Assembly: GCA_039881045.1 (NCBI GenBank)
Contig: JAYWVB010000026.1
Coordinates: 310,001 to 374,000, forward strand
DNA: 64,000 bases
Reading direction: 5' to 3'
Source: Chaetomium olivaceum
Lineage: Eukaryota > Ascomycota > Sordariomycetes > Sordariales > Chaetomiaceae
A program made the translations under genes and the position numbers. Every line of letters begins with the position of its first letter. The first letter of the stretch is position 1. The notes under the pieces are model-generated. The model did no database searches and was not told where the DNA came from. It worked only from the letters and a program-made list of their open reading frames with translations. Shown here piece after piece: positions 42,078 through 52,956 of the stretch.

Positions 42078-44636
42078 ATGATGGAGAGCGGGTTTACTGG
42101 GGGCGCCTACGCCATGGCCTCTCGAGTCCCGGTTAGGCGGCGCGAGTATGTGGCCACGACGACATCGAGCCTGGGATTCAAAGTCCCATCTCGCGTTCTA
42201 AGCGCGCGGGCCGAGTCGACAACGGACTGCCCGGATCCGCAGTTTTGCAAGAAGCCGGTCGGCGCGTCCACGATGACACTTGCTATCGTTCTCGGAGTCT
42301 GGTAAGTGCGCTGACGACCGCAGTCTGCTAAATACCCTTGACTTACATGCTCTGCAGCATTCCGCTTGTTGCGGCCATCTCCGTCTTTGTTTACCTCCAT
42401 TTCAGAAATAAGAAGAAGCAGCGGATGGAGGACCTGAATGATCCCCACAAGTCGTTGGATTTCGGATTGGAGGGAGGCCGTGCCAAAGGGTCGCGCAAGA
42501 GTCTCATTAGCAGGGAGAAGGAAACCGGCCAACCGCGATTCAACCGCCAACAGATGTCGATGGATATGAACCTGTCCAGCCCGTACCTCCTCCCGCCAGA
42601 GGTTCACAACTCGCGCGAATCCCTCAATTCCCTGGCCAAAACCCTCCACACCAACGAAGACCCCTACCGGCCCATCAACCAGCTTGGTGGAAGCGAGGTT
42701 GGGTCGATCCGCTCATTCTCCAAAGGACATGAAGCCGCCTCCGTGTACACTCGGTCAAGCAGCCGCGCAGATGTTGCGCCTATGTCTCCCGGGGGCTACG
42801 GTTCTCCTTCCCGAGAGAATTCCATCCCGATGTCACCACTTGTGCCACCTGAGCCAAGCCACATGAAACCCGATCAGTCAGTGTCGGACCCGACTCTCTT
42901 GCCACCAAGCGCCCCTCCCATGGGCCCTCTGCCGCCCATTGGAATCGCCACTTCAGGATCGCGCCAGAATAGTCTCGCCATTGGGACCGCGATCCAAGAG
43001 CCGCCCGCTGTTGCACAAAAGTCTCCCGGTATGCCTCCGCCATCGCCCTTGCAGCCGAGTCCCGCCGATTCGGGCGTGGCTGTGGGTTACAATGCTGGCG
43101 AGAACCCGTTCGAGAAGCCGGTGGCCCAGGAAGTTCCCACTCCAACAGAACCCGTGACCGTGGGTCTTGGTCTCACATCTCACCCCCAGCCTCAGCGCGC
43201 ATCCATCCGGTCTTCCACATCATCATACGACAGCCGAACGACGAGCCCACCACCGAACAAACATGCTTCCATGTCTGCTCCCATCATCGAGGAACCAGAA
43301 CCTCTTGATTACTATGACTTCGACTTTGCGGACATGCCAGAGGTGCCTCGAGATCAGCGCTCCCCTTCACCCGCGAACCCCAGTGCCCAACTTAATGTGG
43401 ACGAGCCAAGAGGCCGGAACATGCAGAGAACCTCCCAAATGTTTGAGCAGCAGAGCGCAGCCCGCCAGAGCGGTCTGGGCGTCCCTAACCAGGATAACCG
43501 CCGCCTCTCCGTTGGCTTCCGCCCGCTCCCGCCTGATGAGATCATGGAATCCGAGGACCCCGAGTACAGGGCGAACCGTATCCGCTCCTTCTATAAGGAG
43601 TACTTTGAGGATGTTTTGAGACCAGAGGACAGGCCCCCCATGCCGCCCATGCCCCTGATGACGCAACAGCAGCGACAGCAGCAACAGCGGCCTCAGCAAG
43701 GGCAGCAACCTCCTCAACACCAACATCATCAAAGTAACACGAGCTACTACGAGGATTACGACGCAGGCTATGCCCAGGATGCCCCCTATTTTGATCCTGC
43801 TAGCAACTCATTCGTTATGCCTTACGCCCAGCCCGTATCTCGCAGGGCTATGACGCCTCCGCCCTCGGGCCAGAGATTCCCTGGACCAAGGGGACCGCCG
43901 CGGGTGTCCCACGGTTCTCAAGCCGGCATGAGGTTCCCGCCGAACATGCGGGGACCTCCTCGGCCGGGGTCTTCTGTGTCCAACCAGTTGGGCAACCCCT
44001 CTCGCCCAGGATCATCGGCCTCGGGTGCCTACGGTGCCCGGGTACGTGCCGGCTCTGCCATGTCGGGGAGCCGCTCCGGTAGCCGCTTTGGCGCCCCCCG
44101 AAAGCCGATGCCTCCTCCTGCTGATCTCCCTACGCTCCCCACCCCATCCAAACTTACGGATGACTCCTTTGGAATCTTCAACGCGGCTGATTTTGCGCCG
44201 CCCGAGGGGTTTGCGGAGCGGGCCCGTGGCCGCTCTCAGAGTCCTTCCGGGGAGCGTCGCCCTTACAAGATGCCTGTGCCGGCGCACTCGCCCTTGGTGG
44301 ACACGACTGAAGACCTCCCCGCGCTGCCGAGCCCGTAAGATGATGCCGTATTTTGTTTGATTCTGGTTGGACCCTTGCTAACACTTCAACAGTCATCTTC
44401 TCCGGAAATCCAGCACCTTCACAGGCCTCGACTTTGCTCCGCCCCGCAAGTTCGCCGATGGCGACACCCAAAGCGATGCCGGTTCGATCCGCAGCACCCG
44501 TAGCGGACTCTCCGCCGTGCATGCCAACGCCATTCGCGCCGGTGCGGGACGAGTCAGCAGGCTCCCCGGCGACCAGGTCTTCACCCAAGCGGCTATGAAC
44601 AAGACACTCAAGCCGGCATGGGGTATGCGTGATTAG
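42078..44636 (+). CDS. Single-pass membrane protein with long proline/serine-rich cytosolic tail
   Basis: Exons 42078-42301, 42358-44334 and 44393-44636; 814 residues. Donors are GTAAGT and GTAAGA; the second intron has a GCTAAC branch site. The short N-terminal part contains a likely extracellular disulphide segment (CPDPQFCKKP). One membrane segment spans MTLAIVLGVCIPLVAAISVFVYLHF, followed by stop-transfer RNKKKQR. The tail is disordered with many SPP, PPxP and SRxxS motifs, a conserved-looking helix (YRANRIRSFYKEYFEDVLRPE), a Gln/His-rich run and a C-terminal block (TFTGLDFAPPRKFADGD ... NKTLKPAWGMRD). The helix and end block recur in conserved ascomycete proteins of unknown function; a scaffold role at the plasma membrane or septum is only a guess. 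Confidence 0.8.
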
Positions 44637-45258
44637 AATTGCCACTTCATCACTCTCCACGTTTTAATCACGATCGTTCAAATGGGTTGGCTGGCCGGCC
44701 ATCCACTGTTTCTTATTCCTGTGGCCAGCCGTTAAAGGGTCTTATGGCATACAGCTGGTGTCATGTCACGTCAACATATCATTACAGCATGTCTCGGGCG
44801 TCATCATAACAATCGCTTGTTCTTTTTCCCTCTGGTCACTTCGTTTCTTTTGGACAGCATAGGAGCAGGCGGTCGGGCAAGCAAGTCCTTCCTGTTTAAG
44901 CCTCATGGTTACACACGCACCTGAGCATGATGACCTCGCTCTCGGATACAGCATCTATCCAGCCATGTACCTTCTGTCGTGTCGGTCTGTACATACAAGG
45001 TATTACACAGCATGGTATTTTCTCGTTGACGGTTCGGTGGTCGATCGCATTTACACAGCTATCTTTATAGACGGAGAGGACAATTGGGGTTTCGGTTTGG
45101 GTAATGCTATTCAATTGAACTTTATTGGCTCAAGGGTCTTCTTTCTGGTGTGTCAGGTTGTTGTGACATGGCATGTTCTGCTTACTAGCCTGGTACACAG
45201 CTCGTAGAACGGGCATCTACCAACGTGGCTCCGTTTTCACTGTGACATCAGTCCTCGA
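44637..45258. other. Convergent 3' region, no gene seen
   Basis: Spacer between the stop codons of the proline-rich membrane protein (+) and the dehydrogenase (-). I see no gene or RNA structure. Confidence 0.4.
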
Positions 45259-46867
45259 TCAGTCCTCAAACACAATCGCTGCCTTGATGGCTGTCTTGTT
45301 CCGGATGCTCTCCAGTGCCTCGCCAAACTGCTCGAGCTTGAACACCTTGTTGACGATGCCCTTGGTCTTGATCTTGCCCGAGTCGAGGTACTCCACCGTT
45401 TGCGCTGTTCCCGTCTGTTAATCCTGTCATACATGGACACGAATCATGAGAGGGGGGGGGGGGGGGGGGGTAACGCACGGAACATATGGACTTCGGAAAA
45501 CGATCCGATAATGCGGAGCTCTCATCCCCGAATATCTTAGACGGCGGCCAGCTGACCCGCGCCGCTTTGGCGTACACACTGCCAGGTGACGAACAACGCC
45601 GTTAGCAAAGAACTTCGCATCACAAAGATAGGTCCCTCCCTCATCTCGAGGAGGCCCAGAACGGACGGGAAAAAGACGGGTGAGAAAGAAGGGAGAGAAA
45701 GGCAAGGAACGAACCCATAAACAACCAACGTCCCGCCCCTCCGGCAATAGTTGATCGCATCTTCCAAGATCTTGACCGACCCCGTCGCCTCGACCACGAT
45801 GTCGAACCCGTGCGGGTTGTCGCGCTTGATCTGCGCGAACTGGGCCTCCGGATCGCTCCGTGATAGCTCCACGTAGGTGTCGGCCGCGTCCAGCTGCTTG
45901 GCCAGCTCCATTTTGAGCCCCGCGGGCGCGGCGAGCGTGAGGTTGGTTACCCCGTTTTGGCGGAGTAGTTGTGCGAGCATCTGTGGGGGGGTTAATGGGT
46001 GGTCTGGGAAAGGGAGTAGGTTACCGAAGGAGAAGGGGCCTTTACCAGTCCGGTTGGCCCCGCGCCAAACATCAGCACGCTGGACCCTAGCCGCGGACGG
46101 ATTCTGTCGAGGCCGTGGGCGGCGCAGGATGCGGGTTCGATCAGGGTCGCTTCAATGTCGCTGAGGTTGTGGATCTGGAAGACTTTGGCTTGGGGGTAGG
46201 CACAGTATTCGGCGAAACCTCCCGGTAAGTTGATGCCGTGGCCGGTCCACTGGGGTGAGGTTAGTATGGGAATACTTCGCCCCTGCTGTGATTCGCGGGG
46301 CATGGGTCCGGTAAACGACGTACGTTCTCACAGAGCAAACCCTCGCCCCGGCGGCAGTAGAAGCAGTGGCCGCACAGCTCCGAGTTGTCTGCCGCGACGC
46401 GGTCGCCGACCTTGAAGGCAGTCACCTTGGGACCAACGGCGGCCACAACGCCAACGGTCTCGTGGCCGGGGATGAGCGGGAATTCGGCGATAAACTCTCC
46501 CTCATGTATGTGCTAGGAGGGATATGTTAGCTGCTCTGTTGCCAGACCTCGCCGAGAGCAACATGTAATACCAAATCTGCATGGGAGTTAGTCTAAGTTC
46601 TATAACTGGCAGTTTTAGGGCAAAGTTACCATACCTGTTCCACACACACCGCAGGCCTTCACCTTGACAAGGACGTCATCCTCACGCAACACGGGAAGAG
46701 GCACGTTGACTATTTCAAAATCTTCAGGCTTGTTGTATCTGCATGATGTTTAGAAGAGTTGTGTAACAAGCCAGACGTCCCAGCATTCAGAGCATGGCTA
46801 CCAGCCAGACCACTTCAACTCACCTCAACGCCTTCATCTCCTGGGGAAGCTTAGAGAGGGAGCCCAT
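45259..46867 (-). CDS. Zinc-dependent medium-chain polyol dehydrogenase (D-arabinitol/sorbitol dehydrogenase-like)
   Basis: Minus strand, exons 46867-46824, 46738-46635, 46576-46572 (5 nt), 46512-46324, 46249-46046, 45980-45715, 45578-45479, 45414-45259; 355 residues. Catalytic zinc site: CGVCGTDLHIHEGEF and PGHETVG. Structural zinc: ELCGHCFYCRRGEGLLC. Rossmann segment: VLMFGAGPTGL. Also VVEATGSVKILEDAINYCRRGGTLVVYGVY, as in fungal arabinitol dehydrogenases that interconvert polyols and ketoses with NAD(P)+. The 5-nt exon ATTTG supplies the Asp-Leu of CGTDLH. Between FGDE and TGTAQTVEYLDSG the spliced frame reads 14 unrelated residues, whereas the family motif LRIIGSFSEVHMF is present one register away; a missing base plus use of a GC donor (CGT|GCGTTA) would restore it. 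A 19-base poly-G lies in the adjoining intron. Confidence 0.88.
45452..45470. repeat. 19-base poly-G/poly-C homopolymer in an intron
   Basis: An uninterrupted G run on the plus strand (C run in the transcript) sits between the donor and acceptor of the last intron of the polyol dehydrogenase. Runs of this length are unstable and hard to sequence. Confidence 0.9.
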
Positions 46868-47737
46868 TTTCCTGGTGTTGAGGGGTTGCCAAGTAACTGT
46901 TTGTGCAAGTGATGAGATAAGTCAACGCTAGCCAACAAAGAGTAAGACTACATGTGAACCTATGGAAGCGGGGGACGGAAAGAGGGGCATGTTATACTAA
47001 GTCCCAAACAAAGATGGCGGCAATGGAAGCCGAGGAAGTTCCTTGGTTATAGCATACACAACACACAAACGCCCCAAGCCTCAAGAGTCAAGGATCGACC
47101 CATGCTGACTGTTGACTAACACCATTTGACCCACTCCCCTGTCTCAACTTGGCTTCTCCCCGCGCTACCATGTGCTATGTGGCTATCCAGATTGGTGGAG
47201 TTCGGTGTTGTTGAATAGGTTACCTGCTTTGACATTAACCGAGTGGAGCAGGTCTTTTGCCTTAGGTGTTGACAAAGCAATTCAGTTTCAAGGAACTGAT
47301 ACGCTGACTCGAGCATGACTGATTCAAGTTGCCCGCAACGTCAACAATGGGAATGGGAATCACGGTGGAACCTCAGCACCAACATCGACTCGATTCGCAA
47401 CATTCTAGCACCGGCCGAGTGCGTTCAGCTGAACGATAAAAAGCCCCTTCGGATTGTTCGTAAACTCATCAATTCCGGCGACCGGCCCGTCGCTTACAGT
47501 ACCACGAGCAATCGAGTGAGAGCAAAAATCGTATTGACCGCAAATGATGACCCTGAATGCAGAAGTTTTCCGAATGATCTCTAACCACCAACTCCACACG
47601 CAAACCACTCACGGTCCTGGCGAGTAGGTGCATTGCCGGTCGACCCTATTACTCTCTGAGATGTAGAGTACATGTCGTGCCATGCCGTTATGCCGTTGCT
47701 GGCAACCCAAGAGATAGAGAGATTATCCGCCATCCGC
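46868..47737. other. Intergenic, no gene seen
   Basis: Promoter of the polyol dehydrogenase (-) and 3' region of eS10 (-). A plus frame at 47315-47584 has no features. Confidence 0.4.
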
Positions 47738-48579
47738 TTACGAGGGAGGGGCGTCCTCACCACGGCCACGGCCACGGCCGAAACCGCCACGGCTGTTGGA
47801 GAATCCAAGTCAGTAAACCGAGCCCGAAATCCGTACCCCGCATAGTCTTCACCACCGGACCGACTTACAACTGAGGAGCAAAGTCGCTCGGCGCACCGCC
47901 CTCCTTGCCGCCCTCACCAGCATCCCGGCGCCTGTAGCCGCCCTCACGGTCACCACGGTCGCCGCCACGGCCACGGCCGCCGCCGAACCTCCGCTCACCG
48001 CGCTCCTCGCCGAGCATGCCGCGGGGCGGGGCGTGGGACCGCTGCTGCTTGATGTGGGTAGCCGGGACAATCTCGGCGGGGAGGTGCAGCCACTCCCGGA
48101 GGTAGTCGAGACCCTCGGGGGTCAGGGTGTAGTAGTAGTATTGCCACGAGAACTGGGTCTTGACGTAGCCGCGCGAGGTCAGGGACTGGCAAGCCTTGAT
48201 GACGAACAGGTTGCGGATGCCGGTCTCGTGGGTGGTCTCATAGCTGCAAGGAGGAATAAATTAGCATCGATGGGTCTTATCGAGGACCAGTGTTCGGGGT
48301 CGAGAAGTTGAATGTCGCGTCTCGAGGTTGCAACGCAGCATTTCGATCGAGGAAATTCGGGGGTGCTTGTTTGATGGGTTCGGTTGGACATACTTCTTCG
48401 CAGCGACCATGACACCCTCACGGAAGAGGTACTGTCTCGAATGTTAGCTCCATCCCCTCGCATAAGTGATGTGCACCGCGTTCGCCCAGAAAATGCCCAT
48501 TTTGCTCCTCTGCGACGAACAACAACGGAAAATGACATACCTCGTGGATCGCCTTGCGATCAGCCTTGGGAATAAGCAT
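47738..48579 (-). CDS. rps10: 40S ribosomal protein eS10
   Basis: Minus strand, exons 48579-48541, 48431-48394, 48243-47869 and 47792-47738; 168 residues. The protein begins MLIPKADRKAIHE, then YLFREGVMVAAKKNYETTH, NLFVIKACQSLTSRGYVKTQFSWQYYYYTLTPEGLDYLREWLHLPAEIVPATH, the eS10 winged-helix domain. The tail is RGG-rich (RRFGGGRGRGGDRGDREGGYRRRD, FGRGRGRGEDAPPS), as in most fungi. eS10 sits at the mRNA entry/beak region of the small subunit. The intron-dense 5' end (13- and ~13-codon exons) is typical of ribosomal protein genes. Promoter is shared with SDE2. Confidence 0.95.
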
Positions 48580-49152
48580 CTTGGCGGCTAGACCGGTGTC
48601 GACACAATTGAGGATCTTGGTCTGGGGAAAGTGTCGGCGATGGGGAGTCGAGCTCTTCAAAATTCAAGATCGCAGTGATTTGTGGGCTGGCGGCGCCGAA
48701 ATTCCAATCTGGTAGTAGGGCTCGAGATTAGCGGGGCGCACGGCCACAGCAATACTTGGCAGCTGGAAATACTGGCGCAGCTGGAGACAACTGATTGTGG
48801 CTGGTGAGCGGTGCACGTGCTTGGCTAATTGACAGCTTAGGTAAGGTAGGAAGGTCCCAGGCAAAACGTTGAATTGCAGGTCGCAGACGCCGTGCCGACA
48901 AGGAGCAGCAGTCCATCGTTTTTATAGTTCGGCTTTCCAATTCTCGAACGTCGAAACTCACGCAGCACCCCGGTCAGCGCTTTCCATTCGTCTCATGACG
49001 ACATTTTCAACAAATCAACCTTTCAAAGCATTTAAGCACCCACGAGCGTAGTCAGCGGATCCGGAAGCCCGCTCCGGGCCACCATCAACAACGATCGCCA
49101 CTGAACCAAAGTATCTCCTACGCGTACACCACCTCGAGCGCAACCTCTGTCC
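48580..49152. promoter_or_regulatory. Divergent promoter, eS10 (-) and SDE2 (+)
   Basis: 573 bases between opposite starts. Some of it is probably eS10 leader, because no further eS10 coding exon is expected. No motif named. Confidence 0.45.
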
Positions 49153-50152
49153 ATGATCAAAATGGCGCCGAGCAAAATAAGCGTGCTCATTACGAGTTTT
49201 TCCGGAACGGGCCTCCCTCCGACCCTCTCCCTCGCCCTGCCACCAGCAACACCCATCACCACCCTCCTCGATGAACTCGACAGCCGACTACCGCCATCCG
49301 CCACAACCTCGAACACCCGCTTCCTCCTAACAACCCTCTCCAACCGCTCCATCCCGCTCACCTCCACCCTCCCCATCTCCCACTACCTCACCCAAGATGA
49401 CACCACCACCACCACCATCCTCCCCCTCCGCCTCTCGGCCCCCCTACCCGGCGGCAAAGGCGGTTTTGGCTCCCAACTCCGCGCCGCCGGCGGGCGCATG
49501 TCCAAGCGCAAGAAGGGCGCCGCTGGCGTAGAAGAGCACGGGTCCTCGCGCAACCTGGACGGGCGGCGGCTGCGCACGGTGACGGAGGCGAAAGCGCTGG
49601 CCGAGTACCTGGCCATCAAGCCCGAGATGGACCGGCAGGAGAAGGAGAAGCGCCGGAAGCGCTGGCAGGAGATTCGTCGAGACCACGGAGCGGCGGCAGG
49701 AGGAGATCAAGTATGGGAGTCGCAAGGTCGGGCTGGATGGGAAGTGGGTGGAGGATCGGGAGGAGGTTGGGGAGAGGACGCGCGAGGCGGTGGCGGAGGT
49801 TATGCGGAAGGGGGTGTATCGCGATAATTTGGTCGGGGAGCGGGCGGTTGGGGGGAGTGGGTCGTCAGCGGATGAGGAGAGGGAGGAGGATGATGAGGTT
49901 ATGCAGGATGGGGAAGGGGAAGGGAGTGGGGGGGAGGGTAGTGGGAGTTCGAAGGCGACCACCCCTCCTTCGGATTTGGAACCGGCGGTTGGTGTTAAGG
50001 GAAAGGGGAAGGGGAAGGAAGCTGTGAAGGCAAATGGGATTGGCAGTGGGAACGGAAAGGTACAGGCGAGGAAGTTCGTGGGGTTTGATGAGGACGATGA
50101 GTTTATGAGCTCGTCTGATGAGGAGAGTGAAGGCGAAAAAGCGAAGGCATAA
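49153..50152 (+). CDS. sde2: SDE2-like ubiquitin-fold splicing/telomere protein, with one apparent frame break
   Basis: A ubiquitin-like N-terminus (ISVLITSFSGTGLPPTLSLALPP, ITTLLDELDSRLP, FLLTTLSNRSIPL) ends in LPGGKGGFGSQLRAAGGRMSKRK, the GG|KGGFGS cleavage motif of SDE2. Cleavage by a deubiquitinase exposes the Lys, and the C-terminal fragment acts in pre-mRNA splicing of selected introns and in genome stability. The SDE2 helix follows (NLDGRRLRTVTEAKALAEYLAIKPEMDRQEKEKRRKRWQE). At about 49675 the frame changes: VETTERRQEEIKYGSRKVGLDGKWVEDRE continues one base further on, so here one surplus base (or two missing) is implied. Corrected length is 332 residues, ending in an acidic tail with VGFDEDDEFMSSSDEES. 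An alternative start ATG at 49162 has a better context (CAAAATGGC). Confidence 0.87.
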
Positions 50153-50447
50153 GGTGAGAACCAGAGGTGGCTGGTTGTATTAATATAGCACTCTTGGGTA
50201 AAGCGTTAATGGTGGCGTTTGGGAATTCTGGAACGGTTAACAGAAACTGGAGATAGTAGTCACTTTGCGTATGCAGTCTGAAGCACAGCGATTTTTCCTC
50301 CCCTGCTCACCCACCTCCTGTCACCACATAACCGTACAAGCCGAGTACCCCAACTCTATGTGCATTCACCTGACTGTCGTGCGTCTAATGTAACATGGTC
50401 CAGTTTGGGTGCATTCTCCCGCCAACAGCTCCGTTCACAACATTCCT

Positions 50448-51134
50448 TTACTGGTCCAGGCGGGCAGGGAAGTTGCCAGCCTCTGTAGGTGCGTTCGTTA
50501 GTGTCTTTTGTCCATTAGGAATTCCTAGATCGGGCGTGTGAATCATACCTCTCTGAGCATCCCACCGTTCATACCATCCGCTGGGGCAGAGGGACCGGTA
50601 CGCGAGCCAGAACTGCACGTGTCCGTTGGTTTAGTATTTGCATTCCAAGCATCCATATCCCTTTCGAGGGAACCTCCAATAGCGGGGGCGGGCGAGCTAA
50701 CCTGACGGCAGGGGGCGAAGTCCTCGCCTTTGGCGATGATGCACTTGTGGTAGTCGACGTAGTTCTGCCAGCAGTGCTTGGTCTGGTTGACGTTCGGGAA
50801 GCGGGCGTCGACACCTAGGGAGCAGAGACGTTCGTCAGATCGACTTGCACTCGTCATTTCGGCCCATCGCCCCTCTCTTCCTCCAAGTCCAGTGCTATCC
50901 CCCTCTTCCTCCCCAATTCGTTCGCAAAACAGCCAATTTGGATGCAACTCGGGGTATATTCAAAATAAAAGCGGCGATGCGTACCAGCTGCCGAAAGCGT
51001 TAGTAACGGGGTTCCGCACGATCAAGCCGAGATCAGGCCATGTTTTTTGCCGAGGGAATTTGCGGCGTTGGGGAGCTCTCAATCGTACCTGTGACGAACT
51101 TGAAGGGCTTGGTAACGCGGTCGTCGTCGGACAT
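50448..51134 (-). CDS. cox12: Cytochrome c oxidase subunit 6B (COX12)
   Basis: Minus strand, exons 51134-51089, 50814-50702, 50612-50549 and 50482-50448; 85 residues. Sequence: MSDDDRVTKPFKFVTGVDARFPNVNQ, then the twin-Cys fold: C-W-Q-N-Y-V-D-Y-H-K-C (CX9C) and C-R-Q-F-W-L-A-Y-R-S-L-C (CX10C), then GWYERWDAQREAGNFPARLDQ. This is subunit VIb, which faces the intermembrane space at the complex IV dimer interface and is imported by the MIA40 pathway. Length is normal for the family. The first intron is long for this window (274 nt). The gene shares a short divergent promoter with the B12D/NDUFA4-like gene. Confidence 0.94.
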
Positions 51135-51560
51135 GTTGGGCGAATTCAGGAGCTGACGGGGCGAGGCAGCTTCAATGCGGCGGGCGGGTTGATTGACGGA
51201 GTCGTCGTCGTGGGAATTGGCCAGAGCTTGGGAGAGGTGAGGTCAGGTCAGGGCACTTTCGGCTTCAGCATCATGCGCAAAGCGGGCCGGGAGAAGATGT
51301 ACAGTGAATTGTGTGGTAAGCGCAGTTGGGAACTGCAAATAGACCTGTTTCTCTGTAGCCAAGGCTTGGCTGATGGGCTCACAGTCCAAAATCATGCTGC
51401 TTTTTGTGGGGTCAAGCTGTGCAAGGACCCGAGCTCCTCTCTCCCGTGGTCGCTAAATCGTGACGCCAACTTCCCGAAGCTTTCAGAACCCCCCCAAACG
51501 GGCTGCTGCGCAACCACAGTTTTCCCTCAGAGGAACATCTCCGCTCACTCACCACCCAAG
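51135..51560. promoter_or_regulatory. Divergent promoter, COX12 (-) and B12D/NDUFA4-like (+)
   Basis: 426 bases separate the two start codons of nuclear respiratory-chain genes. A common regulator (for example HAP complex CCAAT or NRF-like sites) is plausible, but I see no clear CCAAT box. An open frame crossing this region (50778-51809 plus) is a chance read-through. Confidence 0.5.
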
Positions 51561-52108
51561 ATGTATGCCACCCGGGCTCTGCGGATGTTCCGCCCTACGG
51601 CCCGCATGATGCGGCCGATCCCGGTAAGCAATTCCCTTGCGCCAGTTTATTCAATCGCACCAGAACTGACCCGCACGTTGATAGAAGGAGGAGCAATCCG
51701 GTACGTGAAGCCATGCATAGACGGCAACCCCCGACGACATGGTCGACAGTCTTTTTGCGGTGGAATTGAGTGGCCAGGGAAGACTGACACGAACGCTGGC
51801 GACCGGTAGCGCACACTGTTTCGCAGCGTCTCCGCCGCCTCAAGCAGATCCCGCCCGAGTTGTGGCCCCTTGGTGAGCCCCCCCGATATGCCTTTACCAT
51901 CTCTAAGCCCCTTGTACTCACAAATTATATAGGCATTGTCGTTTCGTTCGCCGTCTCGGCCGCCGTTTACTCGAGCCTCCGGCATTTCATGACCGACAAA
52001 ACCATTCGTCTCAAGAGGCAAAACCGCGCCGCCGATGCGCACCACGGGGCGCACCATGGAGCCCACGAGGAGGGTCATCAGGAGGGCGAGAAGGCCGAGC
52101 ACTCTTAA
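51561..52108 (+). CDS. Small mitochondrial B12D/NDUFA4-like inner-membrane protein
   Basis: Four exons: 51561-51623, 51685-51700 (16 nt), 51810-51872 and 51933-52108; 105 residues in a consistent frame. The N-terminus is a short Arg/Met-rich presequence (MYATRALRMFRPTARMMRPIP). The splices then give KEEQSAHTVSQRLRRLKQIPPELWPLGIVVSFAVSAAVYSSLRHFMTDKTIRLKRQN, with one membrane helix. The PPELWPLG...helix...YSSLRHF layout matches fungal members of the B12D family, to which NDUFA4 (now placed in complex IV) belongs. The tail is His/Glu-rich. No single exon is long enough to reveal the gene. Confidence 0.85.
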
Positions 52109-52409
52109 GGGACAGAGTGCGTGCTCTAGGTACGGCGGAAGGTTGGACCGTTAGACTTAGATGGCCGGAACTTGTATACGAAGAGCAGATTGAGCCGAAG
52201 GCCCACTACGGGGAAGTGATTCAGGCTCGGCGTGTGCCAATATGTCCAAAGCGTGAAAACAAACGTGCATTTCCTTGATCCGCAAAGTTTCTCAGAAGCA
52301 GCCCCCAACGCCGCAGCTATGCAATCCGACTTAAACCCTCTGCCCAAGACTCGCGAAATCCGCGTGCAACTGTACGGTACCTGCGCGTGAGCCTCATCGA
52401 TACACACCA
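52109..52409. other. Convergent 3' region, no gene seen
   Basis: Spacer between the B12D-like gene (+) and the RRM gene (-). Nothing recognisable. Confidence 0.4.
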
Positions 52410-52956
52410 TCATTCCGGCTTCGGCCCAGCAACATCCAGTCCCTCCAGCCCCTGCATCGGGTCGTCAGGTCTCGCATTCTGAGCCTGGTCCGTCGCGAGC
52501 CTGTCCTCCTCACTAACAGCATTCTCGGCTAGCCATCCTTCCTGCACGAAAAGTCAATACCAGCTCATCACAAAGCATAAAATTAAAGACTGAAACAGCA
52601 AGGGGAAAAGCAGAAAAAGGAGAGACGAACCTGCTCCCAAACAGCGGTCTTCCCCCCCAACGCCTGACCGCGCTCTTGGGCGCCTTGGCCGCCGACACTT
52701 TAATCACCCGCCCGAACAGCTCGGCCTGGTCCATGTTGTCGATGGCCTCCTTGGCGTCCTCGACGTCCTCGAATTCGACGTAGGCAAACCCGCGGTGCGG
52801 CTCGGCCGCCGCCGTGCTGGGGTTCTCGTTCTTGGGCAGGGACACGTCGGCAATTTCGCCGAAAGGCAGGAAGGCTTCCTGCAGCGTGGTCCGGGTTACC
52901 GCGGGGGCGAGCCCGCCGACGTAGACGGTGGATTTCCAGCGGGAGGTGTCTGTCAT
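52410..52956 (-). CDS. PPIE/CYP33-type RRM protein without cyclophilin domain, with one apparent frame break
   Basis: Minus strand, exons 52956-52631 and 52541-52410. A single RRM: STVYVGGLAP (RNP2), EAFLPFGEIADVSLP, HRGFAYVEFED (RNP1), AKEAIDNMDQAELFGRVIKVSAAKAPK. This RRM type is the one fused to cyclophilin in metazoan PPIE/CYP33; fungi often have it alone, likely in the spliceosome. Exon 1 breaks frame near 52670: after AKAPKSA the expected QALGGKTAVWEQ is one register away and runs exactly into the GTTCGT donor. One extra base in GCGGTCAGG restores 152 residues; exon 2 then reads EGWLAENAVSEEDRLA...GLDVAGPKPE. Confidence 0.87.

Noticed and set aside
50778..51809. 343-codon plus-strand frame spanning COX12 and its promoter
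   Set aside because: Covers antisense COX12 exons, the promoter and an intron of the B12D-like gene; no coherent protein.
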